64,000 bases of DNA, taken from assembly GCA_024426085.1 (NCBI GenBank), contig CP087974.1, positions 3,014,001 to 3,078,000 on the forward strand, written 5' to 3'. Position numbers and translations under genes: made by a program. Position 1 is the first letter of the stretch. Every line of letters begins with the position of its first letter. The notes below the pieces were generated by a model. That model saw only the letters and a program-made list of their open reading frames with translations, had not been told where the DNA came from and made no database searches. This DNA comes from Rhizobium sp. RCAM05350. Its GTDB lineage: Bacteria > Pseudomonadota > Alphaproteobacteria > Rhizobiales > Rhizobiaceae. Below are positions 9,194 to 21,253 of this stretch, piece by piece.

Positions 9194-12100
9194 TGAACTT
9201 TCAAAACACGCCTTCCACGCCTCCGCGCGAAGCTGAGATCAAGCCGATCGACTACAACGATTCGATCCGCGCTGACCTATTTCACCATCGATGAGCTTCA
9301 TGAATGCGGGGCAAAGCTTGCCCGCGATGGCGTTTCGACCCTGCCGGGGTTCTTTCCGTTCGAGTTCCGTCCACGCCACCGCGAAAATGAAAACGAGATT
9401 TTCCGGGTCTACAAGGTAACGGCTGGCGATGTTGAAGCCGGGGCTTCGATCACGCCTGCCGCCGAATGGCTGCTCGACAATCACTATCTGGTCGAAGAGT
9501 CCATCCAGGAAGTGCGGCGTGACTTTCCGCGCAAGTTCTATCGACAGCTGCCAACTCTTTCGGTTTCCGGCACGACGATCCCGCGCACGATGGCACTTGC
9601 CTGGCTGTATATCGCCCATACCCACAGCACTGTTTCGCGTGAAAGCCTGACAGCCATGGTCGCCGGCTTTCAGGAGCACGAGACCTTCAAGATCGGCGAA
9701 TTGTGGGCGCTGCCGTCCATCGTCCGGTTCGTCTTGATCGAAAATCTGCGGCGCATCGCCATCCGGGTCGATCGGTCGCGCAATATGCGCAACAAGGCAA
9801 ACGACGTCGCCGACCAGATCGTCCGTCTGGGCACACCTGAGAAATTCAAATCGGTGCTGGCGGAGGCCGAGCAGCTCTGTGCGGACAACACCTTCGTCGC
9901 CCAGTTGCTCTACCGGCTGCGGGACGGTTCTGCAGACCTCCGGCTTCGTCATCACCTGGCTGGAAGAACAGCTGGAAAAGCGCGGCAGCGATGTCGAGGA
10001 AGCTCTGGTCGCCGAGCAGAACCGGCTATCGTCGGGCAATGCGACGATGAGCAACATCATCCGCAGCCTGCGCAGAAATCGACGACAATGACTGGGCCGT
10101 CTGGTTCGAAAGCGTCAGCAAGCTGGACGACGCTACGCGATGGGTCTGATTACTCCTCCCTCGATTTCGGATCGCGCAACAAGTACCGCAACACCATCGA
10201 ACGGCTGGCGCGCCGTTCCGGCAGTTCCGAGCTTGAAGTCACGCAGATCGCACTCGATATGGTCAAGGACCAGACGCGCGCAGATGCCAGCCCGAGCGAT
10301 GTGCTGCATGAGCCCAATGTCGGCGGTTTTCTCGTCGGCAAGCAACGCCGCTTGCTGGAAGCCAAGATCGGCTATCGCCCGTCGATCCTCCAGAGGATCA
10401 TCCGGCTTGGCCGGAAGCTGGACTGGTTTGCGATTGCCGGTCCGAACATCCTGTTGACCATCCTTGCGATGATCGCCGTCTACGTTTTCGTCAGCCCGAT
10501 GGAAATTCCGACGGGCGCCAAGCTGATCATGCTGTTGCTGTTCGCCCTTCCGGCCTCGGAAGGTGCTGCCGGCCTCTTCAACACGCTGGTGACGCTCTGC
10601 GTGACGCCATCGCGACTTGTCGGATATGAATTCCTCGATGGGATTCCGGAGGATGCACGGACCCTCGTTGTCGTCCCCTGTCTGATTTCCAAGCGCGATC
10701 ATGTCGATGAACTCGTGCGCAACCTCGAAGTCCACTATCTCGCCAATCCCAAGGGCGAAATCTATTTCGCTTTGGTCAGCGATTGGGTCGATAGCCCGGA
10801 AGAGGAAACTGCGGCCGATCTCGATGTGCTCGAATATGCCAAGACTGAGATCGAAACGCTGAGCGCGCGTTATGCCCATGACGGCCGCATCCGCTTTTAC
10901 CTTTTGCATCGCCGCCGCCTCTACAACGAAGCGGAAGGCGCCTGGATGGGCTGGGAGCGCAAGCGTGGCAAGCTGCATGAGCTGAACCTGCTCCTGCGCG
11001 GCGACAGCGATACCAGCTTCCTTGCCGGTGCCAATACGGTGCCGGAAAACGTCCAGTATGTGATGACGCTCGATTCCGATACGCGCCTGATGCGCGATGC
11101 GGTGACCAAGCTCGTCGGCAAGCTCTACCACCCGATCAACCGCCCGGTCGTCGATCCGGTCACCCAGAAGGTGACGGCCGGTTATGGCATCCTGCAGCCG
11201 CGCAGTCACCCCGTCGCTGACCACCGGCAGCGATGCCTCCGCATTCCAGCGTATCTTTTCGGTCAACCGCGGTATCGACCCTTATGTCTTCACCGTTTCC
11301 GACGTCTATCAGGATATCGCCGGCGAAGGTACGTTTACCGGCAAGGGCCTCTATCACGTCGATGCCTTCGAGGCTGCCCTGAAGGGCAAGATCGAGGAAA
11401 ACGCCGTTCTCAGCCACGATCTGCTCGAAGGTTCGCTGGCGCATTGCGCGCTGGTCAGCGATGTCGAACTGGTCGAGGATTTCCCGATCCGCTACGAGGT
11501 CGAGATGTCGCGCCAGCATCGTTGGGCGCAGGGCGACTGGCAGCTTCTGCCGTACATGTTCAACCTGTCCAACGGCGTCAGCATGCTCGGCCGCTGGAAG
11601 ATGTACGACAACCTGCGCCGTTCGCTGATCCCCTGTGCATGGCTGATCGCCTCGGTCATGGGCTGGTATTACATGGAGCCGACGCAGGCGCTGGTCTGGC
11701 AGTTCGTGCTGATCTTCAGCCTGTTCGTCGCTCCCACCCTGTCGCTGATTTCAGGGCTGATGCCGCGCCGCAACGATATCGTTGCGCGTGCCCATCTGCA
11801 CGCTGTTCTCTCCGAAATCCAGGCGGCTAACGCGCAGGTCGCCTTGCGCATCGTCTTCATCGCCCATTCGGCCGCCATGATGATGGACGCGATCGTGCGT
11901 TCGATCTACCGGACCTTCGTCAGCGGCCAGCTGATGCTGGAATGGCGCACGGCCGCGCAGGTCCAGAGTTCGGCCGGCGGTAGCATCCTTGATTATTACC
12001 GCTCGATGTGGATCGCGCCCATCCTGTCGGTCATTTCGCTGCTGCTGGCTGCGGTTTCCGATACCGGCCTTCCTTTCATCGGCATTCCGTTTGCCTTGCT

Positions 12101-15100
12101 CTGGGCCTTGTCACCGGCGATCGCCTGGTTTGTCAGCCAGTCGGCGGAGACTGAAGACCAACTGATCGTGCCGGACGATGTTGTTGACGAGCTGCGCAAG
12201 ATCGCGCGGCGCACCTGGCTCTATTTCGAGCAGTTCGTCACCGCCGAGCAGCACTTCCTGCCGCCGGACAATTTCCAGGAAATCCCGCATCCGATCCTCG
12301 CCGAGCGCACGTCGCCGACGAATATCGGCGTCTATCTCCTGTCAGTCATGTCGGCCCGCGATTTCGGCTGGATCGGTTTCGAGGAAACCATCCGCCGCCT
12401 CGAAGAGACGGTTGCCACCATAGACCGGATGCCGAAATTCCGCGGTCATCTTTACAATTGGTACAAGACCGACACGCTGGAAACGATGGAGCCGAAATAT
12501 GTCTCCGCCGTCGATAGCGGCAATCTCGCCGGCCACCTGATCGCCGTATCCTCGATGTGCCGCGACTGGGCCGAGGCCCCGTCCGCGCATGTGCAGGGCA
12601 ATCTCGACGGCATCGGTGACGTCGCCTCGATCCTGTCCGAGGTTCTGGCCGAGCTGCCGGACGACCGCAAGACCGTGCGGCCGCTGCGCCGCCTGATGGA
12701 AGAGCGGATCACTGGCTTCCAGAATGCGCTCGCCGCCGTCAAGCGCGAGCATGAGTTCGCCTCCATCCGGGTGATCAACCTGGCAGTTTTGGCGCGCGAC
12801 ATCCACAAGCTCACCGTCAATCTCGACCACGAGGTGAAGAGCGCCCAGAGCGGCGAAGTGACGAAATGGGCGACTATGCTGGTCAACACCTGCAAATCCC
12901 ACATCGCCGACAGTGTCTTCGATCTCAACGCCATCGAAGCATTGCGCCAGCGGCTGATCGTCGTGGGCGACCGCTCGCGCGATATCGCCTTCACCATGGA
13001 TTTCAGCTTCCTGTTCCGTCCGGAACGGCGCCTGCTGTCGATCGGTTACCGCGTCAATTCGAATGAACTTGACGAAGCCTGCTACGACCTTCTGGCATCG
13101 GAGGCCCGTCTCACCAGCCTGTTCGCAATCGCCAAGGGCGATCTGCCGACGGAGCACTGGTACAAGCTCGGCCGTCCGATCGTGCCGATCGGCGCGCGGT
13201 GCGCTGATTTCCTGGTCGGGCTCGATGTTCGAATATCTGATGCCGCCGCTGGTCATGCAGGAGCGTCAGGGAGGCATCCTCAACCAGACCAACAACCTGA
13301 TCGTTCAGGAACAGATGAACCACGGCCGCCGCCTCGGCACGCCGTGGGGCATTTCGGAAGCGGCCTTCAACGCCCGCGACCATGAACTGACCTATCAGTA
13401 CACCAACTTCGGCGTACCGACGCTGGGCCTGAAGCGCGGCCTCGGCCAGAATGCCGTTATCGCACCTTATGCCTCGATCCTCGCCAGCATGTACGATCCG
13501 AAGGCAGCCATCGCCAATCTGGAGCGTCTGCGCGCCCTCGGGGCGCTCGGCGTCTACGGTTTCCATGATGCCGTCGATTTCACGCCGACCCGCGTGCCGG
13601 AAGGCAAGACTTGCGCCGTGGTGCGCAACTACTATGCCCACCATCACGGCATGTCGATCGCAGCTGTCGCCAACGTCGTCTTCAACGGACGCCTGCGCGA
13701 GTGGTTCCACGCCGATCCGGTCATTGAAGCCGCCGAGCTGCTTCTGCAGGAAAAGGCGCCGCGCGATATTCCGATCATCAACACCAAGAAGGAACCGGAA
13801 TCGCTTGGCAAGGGTCAGGAAGATCTCCTTCGCCCTGAAGTTCGCGTCATCACCAATCCGCTGGCCAAGGACCGCGAGACGGTATTCCTGTCGAACGGCC
13901 ACTATGCGGTGATGCTGACGGCGACCGGGTCGGGCTATTCCCGCTGGAACGGTCAGACCGTTGCCCGCTGGAAGTCCGATCCGACCGAGGACCGCTCCGG
14001 CACGTTCATCTTCCTGCGCTGATACGACGACCGGCGACTGGTGGTCGGCGACGGCCGAACTGCGCCGTGCGGAAGGCGAAACGACGACGACGCGCTTCGG
14101 CGATGACAAGGCCGAGTTCATCAAGAAAGTCGGCGATCTCACCAGCGAAGTCGAATGCATCGTCGCTACCGAGCACGATGCCGAAGGCCGCCGGGTCATC
14201 TTGCTCAACACCGGTACCGAGGACCGTTTCATCGAAGTAACGTCCTATGCGGAACCGGTTCTGACGACCGATGATACCGACAGCGCCCATCCGCTGTTTG
14301 CCAAGATGTTCCTGCGCACGGAAGTGGACCCGAAGGGCGACGTCATTCGGGTGACGCGTAACAAGCGTAGCCCCGATGAGCCGGACATGATGGTGGCGCA
14401 CCTGATCGTCGACAACGCCGCCAGCACCCGTCACACCGAGGCGGAGACGGATCGCCGCCGCTTCATCGGCACGGGCCGCACCCTGGCTGAGGCGAAAGCC
14501 TTCGATGCCGATGCCAAGCTTTCGGGAGCGGACGGCTATACGCTCGACCCGATCGTCTCGCTGCGCCGCGTCGTGCATGTGCCGGCGGGCAAGAAGGTCA
14601 GCGTGATCTTCTGGACCATCGCTGCGCCAAACCGTCAGGATGTGGATCGCGCGATCGATCGTTATCGTCACCCGGACAGCTTCAACCATGAGCTCATCCA
14701 TGCCTGGACCCGCTCGCAGGTGCAGATGCGCCATGTCGGCGTCACGTCGCAGGAAGCCGCAAGCTTCCAGATGCTTGGCCGCTATCTGGTCTATCCGGAT
14801 ATGCAGCTGCGGGCCGACACCGCCACGGTGCAGGCCGGTCTTGCGCCACAATCGGCACTCTGGCCGCTGTCGATCTCGGGCGATTTCCCGATCTTTGCCG
14901 TCCGCATCAACGACGACATCGATCTCGGCATCGCGCGAGAAGCCTTGAGGGCGCAGGAATATCTGCGCTCGCGCGGCGTCACCGCCGATCTGGTGATCAT
15001 CAATGAACGTGCCTCGTCCTACGCCCAGGATATGCAGCACACGCTTGATGCTATGGCCGAAAACCTGCGCTTGCGCGGCCTCTCCGATGGCCCGCGCCAG

Positions 15101-17707
15101 CACATCTTTGCCGTTCGCCGCGATATCATGGAACCGCAGACCTGGACGGCGCTTCTGTCGGCTTCGCGTGCTGTGTTTCATGCACGCAACGGCAAGATCT
15201 CGGACCAGATTTCGTGGGCCGAAAATCTGCTGGCGAAACCATCGCCGAAGGAAGAAATGCCTGCTGGGCCTTTGCTGGCGGTCATACCCGAGGATAGCAG
15301 CGCCAAGACCGTCGAGATCAGTGGCGATGGCCTGGACTTCTGGAACGGCTACGGTGGTTTCTCCGCCGATGGCCGTGAATATGTAACCCGGTTGCGCGGT
15401 GGTGAAGCGACACCACAGCCCTGGATCAACGTGATTTCCAACGAAGCCTTCGGTTTCCATGTGGCGGCCGAAGGCGCCGCGTTCACCTGGGGCCGCAATT
15501 CGCGTGATTACCAGCTGACGCCCTGGACCAACGATCCAGTGATCAACCGTCCCGGCGAAGCCATCTTCATCCGTGATATGGACAGCGGTGCGGTTTTGTC
15601 TCCCTATGCTGCCCTGTCCCGCCGCAAGTCTGTCCAGTTCGAGACACGGCATGGGCTTGGCTACTCTGTGTTCAAGAGTACCCAGGACGGATTGGAGATC
15701 GAGGTCGGCCAGACGGTGCATCGCGCCGCGCCGGTCAAGTATCTGCGCCTGCGTGTGAACAACACCACCGGTGAAGCCCGTAGCCTCAAAATCTACGGCT
15801 ATGCGGAATGGGTGCTCGGCAACAACCGGGCAAAGACGGCGCCGTTCATCCTGTCGCATCAGGATGAAGCGAGCGGTGCGGTCCTGGCGACCAATCCTTA
15901 TAGCATCGACTATTCCGGCCGTACCGCCTTCCTCGCAGCCAGCGACATGCCGTCGGGGTTCACTTCCAGCCGGCGCGAGTTCCTCGGCCAGGGAGGTAGC
16001 ATCTATGCACCGCGGGCTGTGCTCGATGGTGGTGCGCTGACGGGTGCCCTCGAAGCCGATGGCGATCCTTGCGCGGCGATCGTTGTCGATGTGACGTTGG
16101 GGGCGGGCGCCACCCGCGAGCTGACGTTCTATATCGGCGATTCCGACAATGCCGAGCAGGCGCTGGAGCATCTGGCGGAGGCGCGCAAGAGCACGTTCGA
16201 AACGGTTCTCGAGGCCTCCAACCGCTACTGGCAGGACTTTACCGGTGTGCTGCAGATCGACACGCCCGACAAGGCGTTCAACAATATGGTCAATGCCTGG
16301 CTTCCCTATCAGAGCCTCGGATGCCGGATCCTTGCACGTTCGGCCTTCTATCAGGCCAGCGGCGCTTGGCTTCCGCGACCAGTTGCAGGACACGCTCGCC
16401 TTCATCGTCCACCGGCCAGAGCTTGCCCGGGCACAGATCCTGAATGCCGCCGCACGGCAGTTCATCGAGGGTGACGTGCTGCATTGGTGGCTGCCGAACA
16501 CCGGCGCGGGTGTGCGTACGTTGATCTCCGACGATGTGGTCTGGCTTGGCCACGCCGTGCAGCACTATTGTTCGGTGACCGGTACCAAGGATATTCTCGA
16601 CGAGCAGATCGCCTTCATCGAAGGCGCTGCTCTGGAACCCGGCCAGCATGACAGCTTCTATCAGCCGAACGTGTCGGAGCGGCGTGCCAGCCTCTATGAG
16701 CATTGCGCTCTTGCACTTGATCTCGCCGTTGCCCGCAAGGGTGAGGAACGGCCTGCCGCTGATCCTCGGCGGCGACTGGAACGACGGCATGAACCGTGTC
16801 GGCATCGAAGGGCGCGGCACCAGCGTCTGGCTCGGCTGGTTCCTCGCGGCAACGCTGCGCTCCTTCCTCGTCATCGCACGCGAGCGTGGCGACACCAAGC
16901 GGGTTTCCGGCTGGGAGGCACATCTTGAAAGCCTCAAGAAGGCCCTGGAAACGGCGGGCTGGGATGGCACCCACTATCGTCGTGGCTATTACGACGACGG
17001 GACGCCGTTGGGCTCTGCCGAAAGCAGCGAATGCCGGATCGATTCAATTGCCCAGTCCTGGAGTGTTCTCTCCGGGGAAGGTGATACGGCCCCGCTCGGC
17101 CGAGGCCATGGATGCGGTGCTGGCTGAACTGGCTGACGGCGATCACCAGATCATCCGCCTGTTCACGCCGCCACTCTCCGGAACCGCGCAGGACCCGGGC
17201 TATATCAAGGCCTATCCGCCGGGCGTCCGCGAAAACGGCGGTCAGTATACCCATGCGGCGACCTGGGTGGTGCTGGCGCTGGCCGCGCAGAACCGCACCG
17301 AAGATGCATGGCGTGCCTTCGAGATGCTCAATCCGGTCAATCATGCGAAGGACCATGAAAGCGCCGACCATTACCGGGTCGAACCCTATGTGGTCGCCGC
17401 CGACATCTATGGCGACGGCAACCTGACGGGACGCGGCGGCTGGACCTGGTATACGGGCTCTGCGGCCTGGCTCTACCGTGCCGCGGTCGAAGGCATTCTC
17501 GGCATCCGCCGGCAGGGAGACAAGCTGATCGTCCAGCCGGTCTTGCCGAAGGACTGGGACGGATTCTCGGCGACGCTGACGATTGACGGCAAGCCGCATG
17601 TGATTTCCGTGACCAAAAACGCGGAAAACGGCGAGCCGATCGTCAACGTCAATAATACTGTCACAAAAACGCGCATGAAGGCGTTTTGTTGTAACCGCCG
17701 GCACTAG
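9194..17707 (+). CDS. ndvB: cyclic beta-1,2-glucan synthase NdvB/ChvB (about ten frame breaks)
   Basis: Inner-membrane polymerase of about 2838 residues, the family length, that initiates, elongates and cyclises beta-1,2-glucan from UDP-glucose for the periplasm. Order of parts: N-terminal cytoplasmic region; membrane helices near 10440-10620; GT84 catalytic domain with the DxD-type MTLDSDTRLM (near 11070) and the QHRWAQGDWQ processive motif (near 11520); further helices to about 12130; a DUF3131/glycoamylase-like region (WISGSMFEYLMP-type WSGSMFEYLMP near 13230); and the C-terminal GH94 phosphorylase-like domain that controls ring size, with the catalytic Asp in GGDWNDGMN (near 16775). Breaks are near 9276, 9930, 10070, 10125, 11206, 13201, 14023, 16367, 16748 and 17088, all shifting the frame the same way. 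The start is the most upstream plausible ATG; a later one cannot be excluded. opgC and ndvA follow. Confidence 0.93.
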
Positions 17708-17718
17708 ATCAGGATTGG

Positions 17719-17758
17719 AACCGGCTTTGCACCAGAAGGCGCAAGGCCGGTTTCGTTT
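17719..17758 (+). terminator. hairpin after ndvB
   Basis: AACCGGC (17719-17725) pairs with GCCGGTT (17746-17752), with an inner TTTGC/GC-GCAA extension, followed by TCGTTTTG. It is terminator-like but the opgC gene follows in the same direction, so it may only attenuate. Confidence 0.5.
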
Positions 17759-17824
17759 TGAGCGCCTGCAATCATATCGCGTCAATGGGGGCAGGGGCAC
17801 TGAACTCGGACGAGACCATTCTGA

Positions 17825-18988
17825 ATGCTTCAAAAGCTGCAATTCGAGCCGCCTGCCGATGACAGGCAGATGGCGCAAGCCAACACTGTCCCCTCCCAGC
17901 GTGACACCCGTCTCGACGTCTTTCGGGCGCTTTGCCTGCTCACCATCTTCGTCAATCATGTGCCGGGACAATATCTCGAATATCTGACCACCAAGAATTT
18001 CGGCTTCTCGGACTCCGCTGAAGCCTTCGTCTTGATTTCGGGGCTGTCCGCCGGCCTCGCCTATGGGCGCAAGTTCAATGTCGGCAACCGCCTCGCACTG
18101 AGCCTCAAGATCTGGCGCCGGGCTTTCACGCTCTATATCGCGCATATCATGACCAGTATCATCACGCTGGCGATCTTTGCCGGCGGGGCGCTCTATTTCG
18201 GCCGGCAGGACCTGATTGGCGAGATCAATATCCGTCCGCTTGTTGATCACACCGAACAGGGAATTGTTGCTATGGTGCTGCTCGGGCACCAACTGGGTTA
18301 CAACAATATTCTGTCGATGTATGCCGTCGTCTTCCTGTTGTTGCCGGGAATGCTTTGGCTCTACGGGCGCAGCCCCTTCCTGCTGTTTATGGCATCGGCC
18401 GCGCTGTGGCTGGCGGCCGGTATCTTTACCATCGTCCCGATCAATTTCCTCGATGAGGGCTACTGGTTCCTCAATCCGTGGTCCTGGCAGTTCCTGTTCG
18501 TCATCGGGATGATCTGCATGATGCGGTCGCGCGCCGGAAAACCGATCTTGCGTCATCCGCTCCTCGTGGCGATATCAGCTGGATATGTGACGCTGTCGTT
18601 CTTCTGGGTGCTTCTGTCCTGGTGGAACCTCGATTTTTCCTATGGCCTGCCATCGGTCCTGACGGGCTTCGACAAGACCTTCCTGTCCCTGACGCGATTG
18701 TTGCACGTTCTGGCGCTTGGTTATCTGCTGACGGTCTTTCCGGTGTTCAGCCGCATGGCGCGCCTGCGCTTCGACCACCCGCTCGTGCTGATCGGCCGGC
18801 ATTCGCTGCCGGTTTTCATCTTCGGGACGATCCTTGCCATGGTCGGGCAGGTGCTGTTGTTCGTGACGGGGCGTGATCCGCTATGGGGAGCGCTGTTCGT
18901 GCTTGCGGGCATTGGGCTGCACTTCGCCTATGCCCGTTATCTCGACTGGATCGGCGGACTGTCCCGGCCCGCTGCGGTGAAGGCATAG
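17825..18988 (+). CDS. opgC: OpgC-type membrane acyltransferase, proposed cyclic glucan succinyl modifier
   Basis: Intact 387-residue polytopic protein with about ten hydrophobic helices. The N-terminus RDTRLDVFRALCLLTIFVNH and DSAEAFVLISGLSAGLAYG is typical of the OpgC family, whose members put succinyl groups on periplasmic glucans (Rhodobacter OpgC; Brucella Cgm). RxD..R and the His in IFVNHVPG are the conserved family positions. Being immediately 3' of the glucan synthase and next to the exporter strongly supports cyclic beta-glucan as substrate. The annotated ATG has a weak ribosome site; an ATG at 17870 (MAQANTVPSQ) is possible and would lose 15 non-conserved residues. Confidence 0.85.
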   Translation: MLQKLQFEPPADDRQMAQANTVPSQRDTRLDVFRALCLLTIFVNHVPGQYLEYLTTKNFGFSDSAEAFVLISGLSAGLAYGRKFNVGNRLALSLKIWRRAFTLYIAHIMTSIITLAIFAGGALYFGRQDLIGEINIRPLVDHTEQGIVAMVLLGHQLGYNNILSMYAVVFLLLPGMLWLYGRSPFLLFMASAALWLAAGIFTIVPINFLDEGYWFLNPWSWQFLFVIGMICMMRSRAGKPILRHPLLVAISAGYVTLSFFWVLLSWWNLDFSYGLPSVLTGFDKTFLSLTRLLHVLALGYLLTVFPVFSRMARLRFDHPLVLIGRHSLPVFIFGTILAMVGQVLLFVTGRDPLWGALFVLAGIGLHFAYARYLDWIGGLSRPAAVKA

Positions 18989-19014
18989 AAAAGGCCCCTG
19001 TGCGGGGCCTTTTC
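18989..19014. terminator. bidirectional terminator between opgC and ndvA
   Basis: Perfect 10-bp stem AAAAGGCCCC / GGGGCCTTTT with a 5-base loop. The A-run before and T-run after serve both convergent genes; the stem begins at the base after the opgC stop. Confidence 0.9.
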
Positions 19015-19038
19015 ATGTTCAGTGGTGGACTCCGGCTA

Positions 19039-20796
19039 TCAGGCCGCCGCGTGGCTCTTGCGGACGTCCTCGTCCGTCAGGATGCCGCTTGCCCTCAGAA
19101 GGGATGCAAATCGGCCATTGCTCTGGCTCAGTTCGTTGAAGCCGCCCATCTCGACGATCCGGCCGTGATCCATGAAGATCACCAGATCGGCCTCGCGAAC
19201 CGTCGACAGGCGGTGGGCGATGATGAAGGTGGTGCGATCCTTGCGCAGGTTGTCGATCGCGGCCTTGACCCGGTTTTCGGTTTCGACGTCGAGCGCGCTG
19301 GTCGCTTCGTCGAGCACGAGGATCGGGGCATTCTTCAGGATTGCCCGGGCAATGGCGATGCGCTGGCGTTCGCCACCGGACAACCGGTTGCCACGTTCGC
19401 CGACGCGGGTGTCGTAGCCGCCCTGGCGGCCCTCGATGAAGTCCGCGGCGGCGGCAGCCTCGGCCGCAGCCATCACTTCGACCAGCGACGCATCTTCACG
19501 GCCAAGGCGGATATTCTCGCAGATTGACCGGTTGAGCAGGCCCGCATCCTGGAACACGGTGGCGATCGAGCGGCGCAGCGACTTGCAGGTGACGGTCGAG
19601 ATATCGACGCCATCGACAAGAATCTGGCCGCTGGCCGGCTCGTGGACGCGCTGCAGAAGGTTGACCAGAGTCGTCTTGCCGGCGCCGGTCGGACCGACGA
19701 TGGCAATGGTCTGGCCGGCCTTGGCGGTGAACGACACGTCGCGCATGCCTTCGGTCGAATTGGCGAAGTTGAAGGAGACGTCGCGGAATTCGACTTCACC
19801 GCGGACATTGTTCAACTCGCCGGCATCGGCAGGCTCTTCGCGTTCACGCACCGAATCTTCAAGGACAAAGAAGTCTTCAAGCTTGGCGCGGGCTTCGAAA
19901 ATCTGCGTCACAAAGGCTTTCATCTGGTCAAGGCGGCCAATCAGCAGGCCGGCAAAGCCGATGAAGGCAATGACGTCGCCGATGCCGAGTTCGCCCTTCT
20001 GTACCAGAAAGGTACCGATGACCAGGATGGCCATCATCGAGATGGTCGAGGCCATGCGGTTCAGCGCGCTGGCAAGCGCCCACCAGTCAAGGACCGGCAA
20101 CTGGGCGGAGATCAGCTTCTGGGTAAAATTCTTCAGCTCGCGGGTTTCTGCCTCGATACGGTTGTAGCTATGGACAACGGAAACGTTGCTGATCGAGTCG
20201 GAGACATGCGAGAAAACCGTGTGATAATGGTCCTCGACCGAGGCTTGGCCTTCCTTGGTCCGCGTCATGACGAACTTGCCGACCACCACATAGAGCACGC
20301 CAAGTACGACGAGTACGAGCGACAGGCGAACGTCCATGGCAAAGGCCGTGGGCACGAGAAGCGTCAGCGCTACCGCGGTCGCGAGATGCTGGCGCATGAA
20401 TTCGAGCCAGAGGCCGAACAGCGTTTCGCAGGCGCGCAGCAGGGTGTGCAGCGCATTGGATGTGCCGCGCTGGGTATGCCACGACAGGGGCATGGAGATG
20501 ATACGGCCGAAGGCTTCGGTGATCAGGGTCGAGCGGCGCGTATGCGCCAACCGGTCAGCCTCGCGTGCAACAAGCACGAACGCCACCGTATTGAAGACGC
20601 CGAGGCCTGCCCACATCAGCAGCATGGGTGTGACGGTCTGTTTGGAGGAGATCGCGTCGATGATGCGGCCGAACAGAATGGGCTCCGCAATCGTTATGAC
20701 CGCCAGGACGATATTGGCGATAACAATGGCGGAGACGCGGAGCTTGTGTACGGCAAGATACTGAAGCGCTCTTGCATAGACCTGGAACAATGACAC
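19039..20796 (-). CDS. ndvA: cyclic beta-1,2-glucan ABC exporter NdvA/ChvA
   Basis: Intact 585-residue half-transporter: six-helix ABC membrane domain followed by an ATPase. Visible motifs are Walker A VGPTGAGKTTL, signature LSGGERQRIAIARA, Walker B ILVLDEATSALD and the switch His in IAHRLSTV. It exports cyclic beta-1,2-glucan to the periplasm. The start is a GTG (VSLFQVYARALQYLAV), chosen because rhizobial NdvA proteins begin MSLFQVYARAL and AGAGGGA lies 7-8 bases upstream; a frame extension to 20844 adds 16 unconserved residues. Unusually for this window there is no frame break. It converges on opgC and ndvB. Confidence 0.95.
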   Translation of the reverse strand: MSLFQVYARALQYLAVHKLRVSAIVIANIVLAVITIAEPILFGRIIDAISSKQTVTPMLLMWAGLGVFNTVAFVLVAREADRLAHTRRSTLITEAFGRIISMPLSWHTQRGTSNALHTLLRACETLFGLWLEFMRQHLATAVALTLLVPTAFAMDVRLSLVLVVLGVLYVVVGKFVMTRTKEGQASVEDHYHTVFSHVSDSISNVSVVHSYNRIEAETRELKNFTQKLISAQLPVLDWWALASALNRMASTISMMAILVIGTFLVQKGELGIGDVIAFIGFAGLLIGRLDQMKAFVTQIFEARAKLEDFFVLEDSVREREEPADAGELNNVRGEVEFRDVSFNFANSTEGMRDVSFTAKAGQTIAIVGPTGAGKTTLVNLLQRVHEPASGQILVDGVDISTVTCKSLRRSIATVFQDAGLLNRSICENIRLGREDASLVEVMAAAEAAAAADFIEGRQGGYDTRVGERGNRLSGGERQRIAIARAILKNAPILVLDEATSALDVETENRVKAAIDNLRKDRTTFIIAHRLSTVREADLVIFMDHGRIVEMGGFNELSQSNGRFASLLRASGILTDEDVRKSHAAA

Positions 20797-20903
20797 TGTC
20801 TTATCCCTCTTGGGCAGTTGGTTTGCGGTGCAATGAAAAAGCAACAGGGCATTTGCATCATGAGGAGTGTTCTTGGAAAGAAAAGAACTGCTCGGGAAAA
20901 GTA

Positions 20904-20935
20904 TTCATTCTCTCATCTTTGTTTGATGGAATGAA
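20904..20935. repeat. inverted repeat, ndvA upstream region
   Basis: TTCATTC (20904-20910) and GAATGAA (20929-20935) form a 7-bp outer stem, with CATC/GATG pairing inside. It is 108 bp upstream of the ndvA GTG; function unknown. Confidence 0.5.
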
Positions 20936-21167
20936 AATTCCAAAACTGAGCGTCTTCTTCCTTCCTTTGTAATTCTCTTGACCTACAGTCACCGAAAACC
21001 ACCTTTTGGCTTCGCCGCGCAAACTTGATTATGATAAACCGACGCGGTGATTGGAAATTCCGGACACCGTAAATTGGTCATTCATAGCTTGCTATTTTTC
21101 GCGCCTTGCAGTTCGGTGACGATGCGGTGTTAGGTGGTTTCATGACTGATGCGGGATTATCGTGATT

Positions 21168-21205
21168 GCAACATGAATGGGTGCTGAACGGCACATTCAT
21201 GTTGC
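21168..21205. repeat. perfect 12-bp inverted repeat before the LuxR gene
   Basis: GCAACATGAATG (21168-21179) and CATTCATGTTGC (21194-21205) are exact reverse complements separated by 14 bases and end 48 bases before the chosen start. There is no T-run, so it is not a terminator. It could be a regulator-binding site or a 5' leader hairpin. Confidence 0.75.
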
Positions 21206-21253
21206 GGCGCAATGGATCGGTCGGAGATTAAAATTTTTTTTGAAGGGGTTTTT

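Larger units (their letters stand above)
20797..21253. promoter_or_regulatory. 457-bp AT-rich divergent promoter region, ndvA / luxR
   Basis: Clearly less GC-rich than its flanks and without a plausible gene. It holds the promoters of ndvA (leftward) and the LuxR gene (rightward) and two notable inverted repeats, listed separately. Confidence 0.6.
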
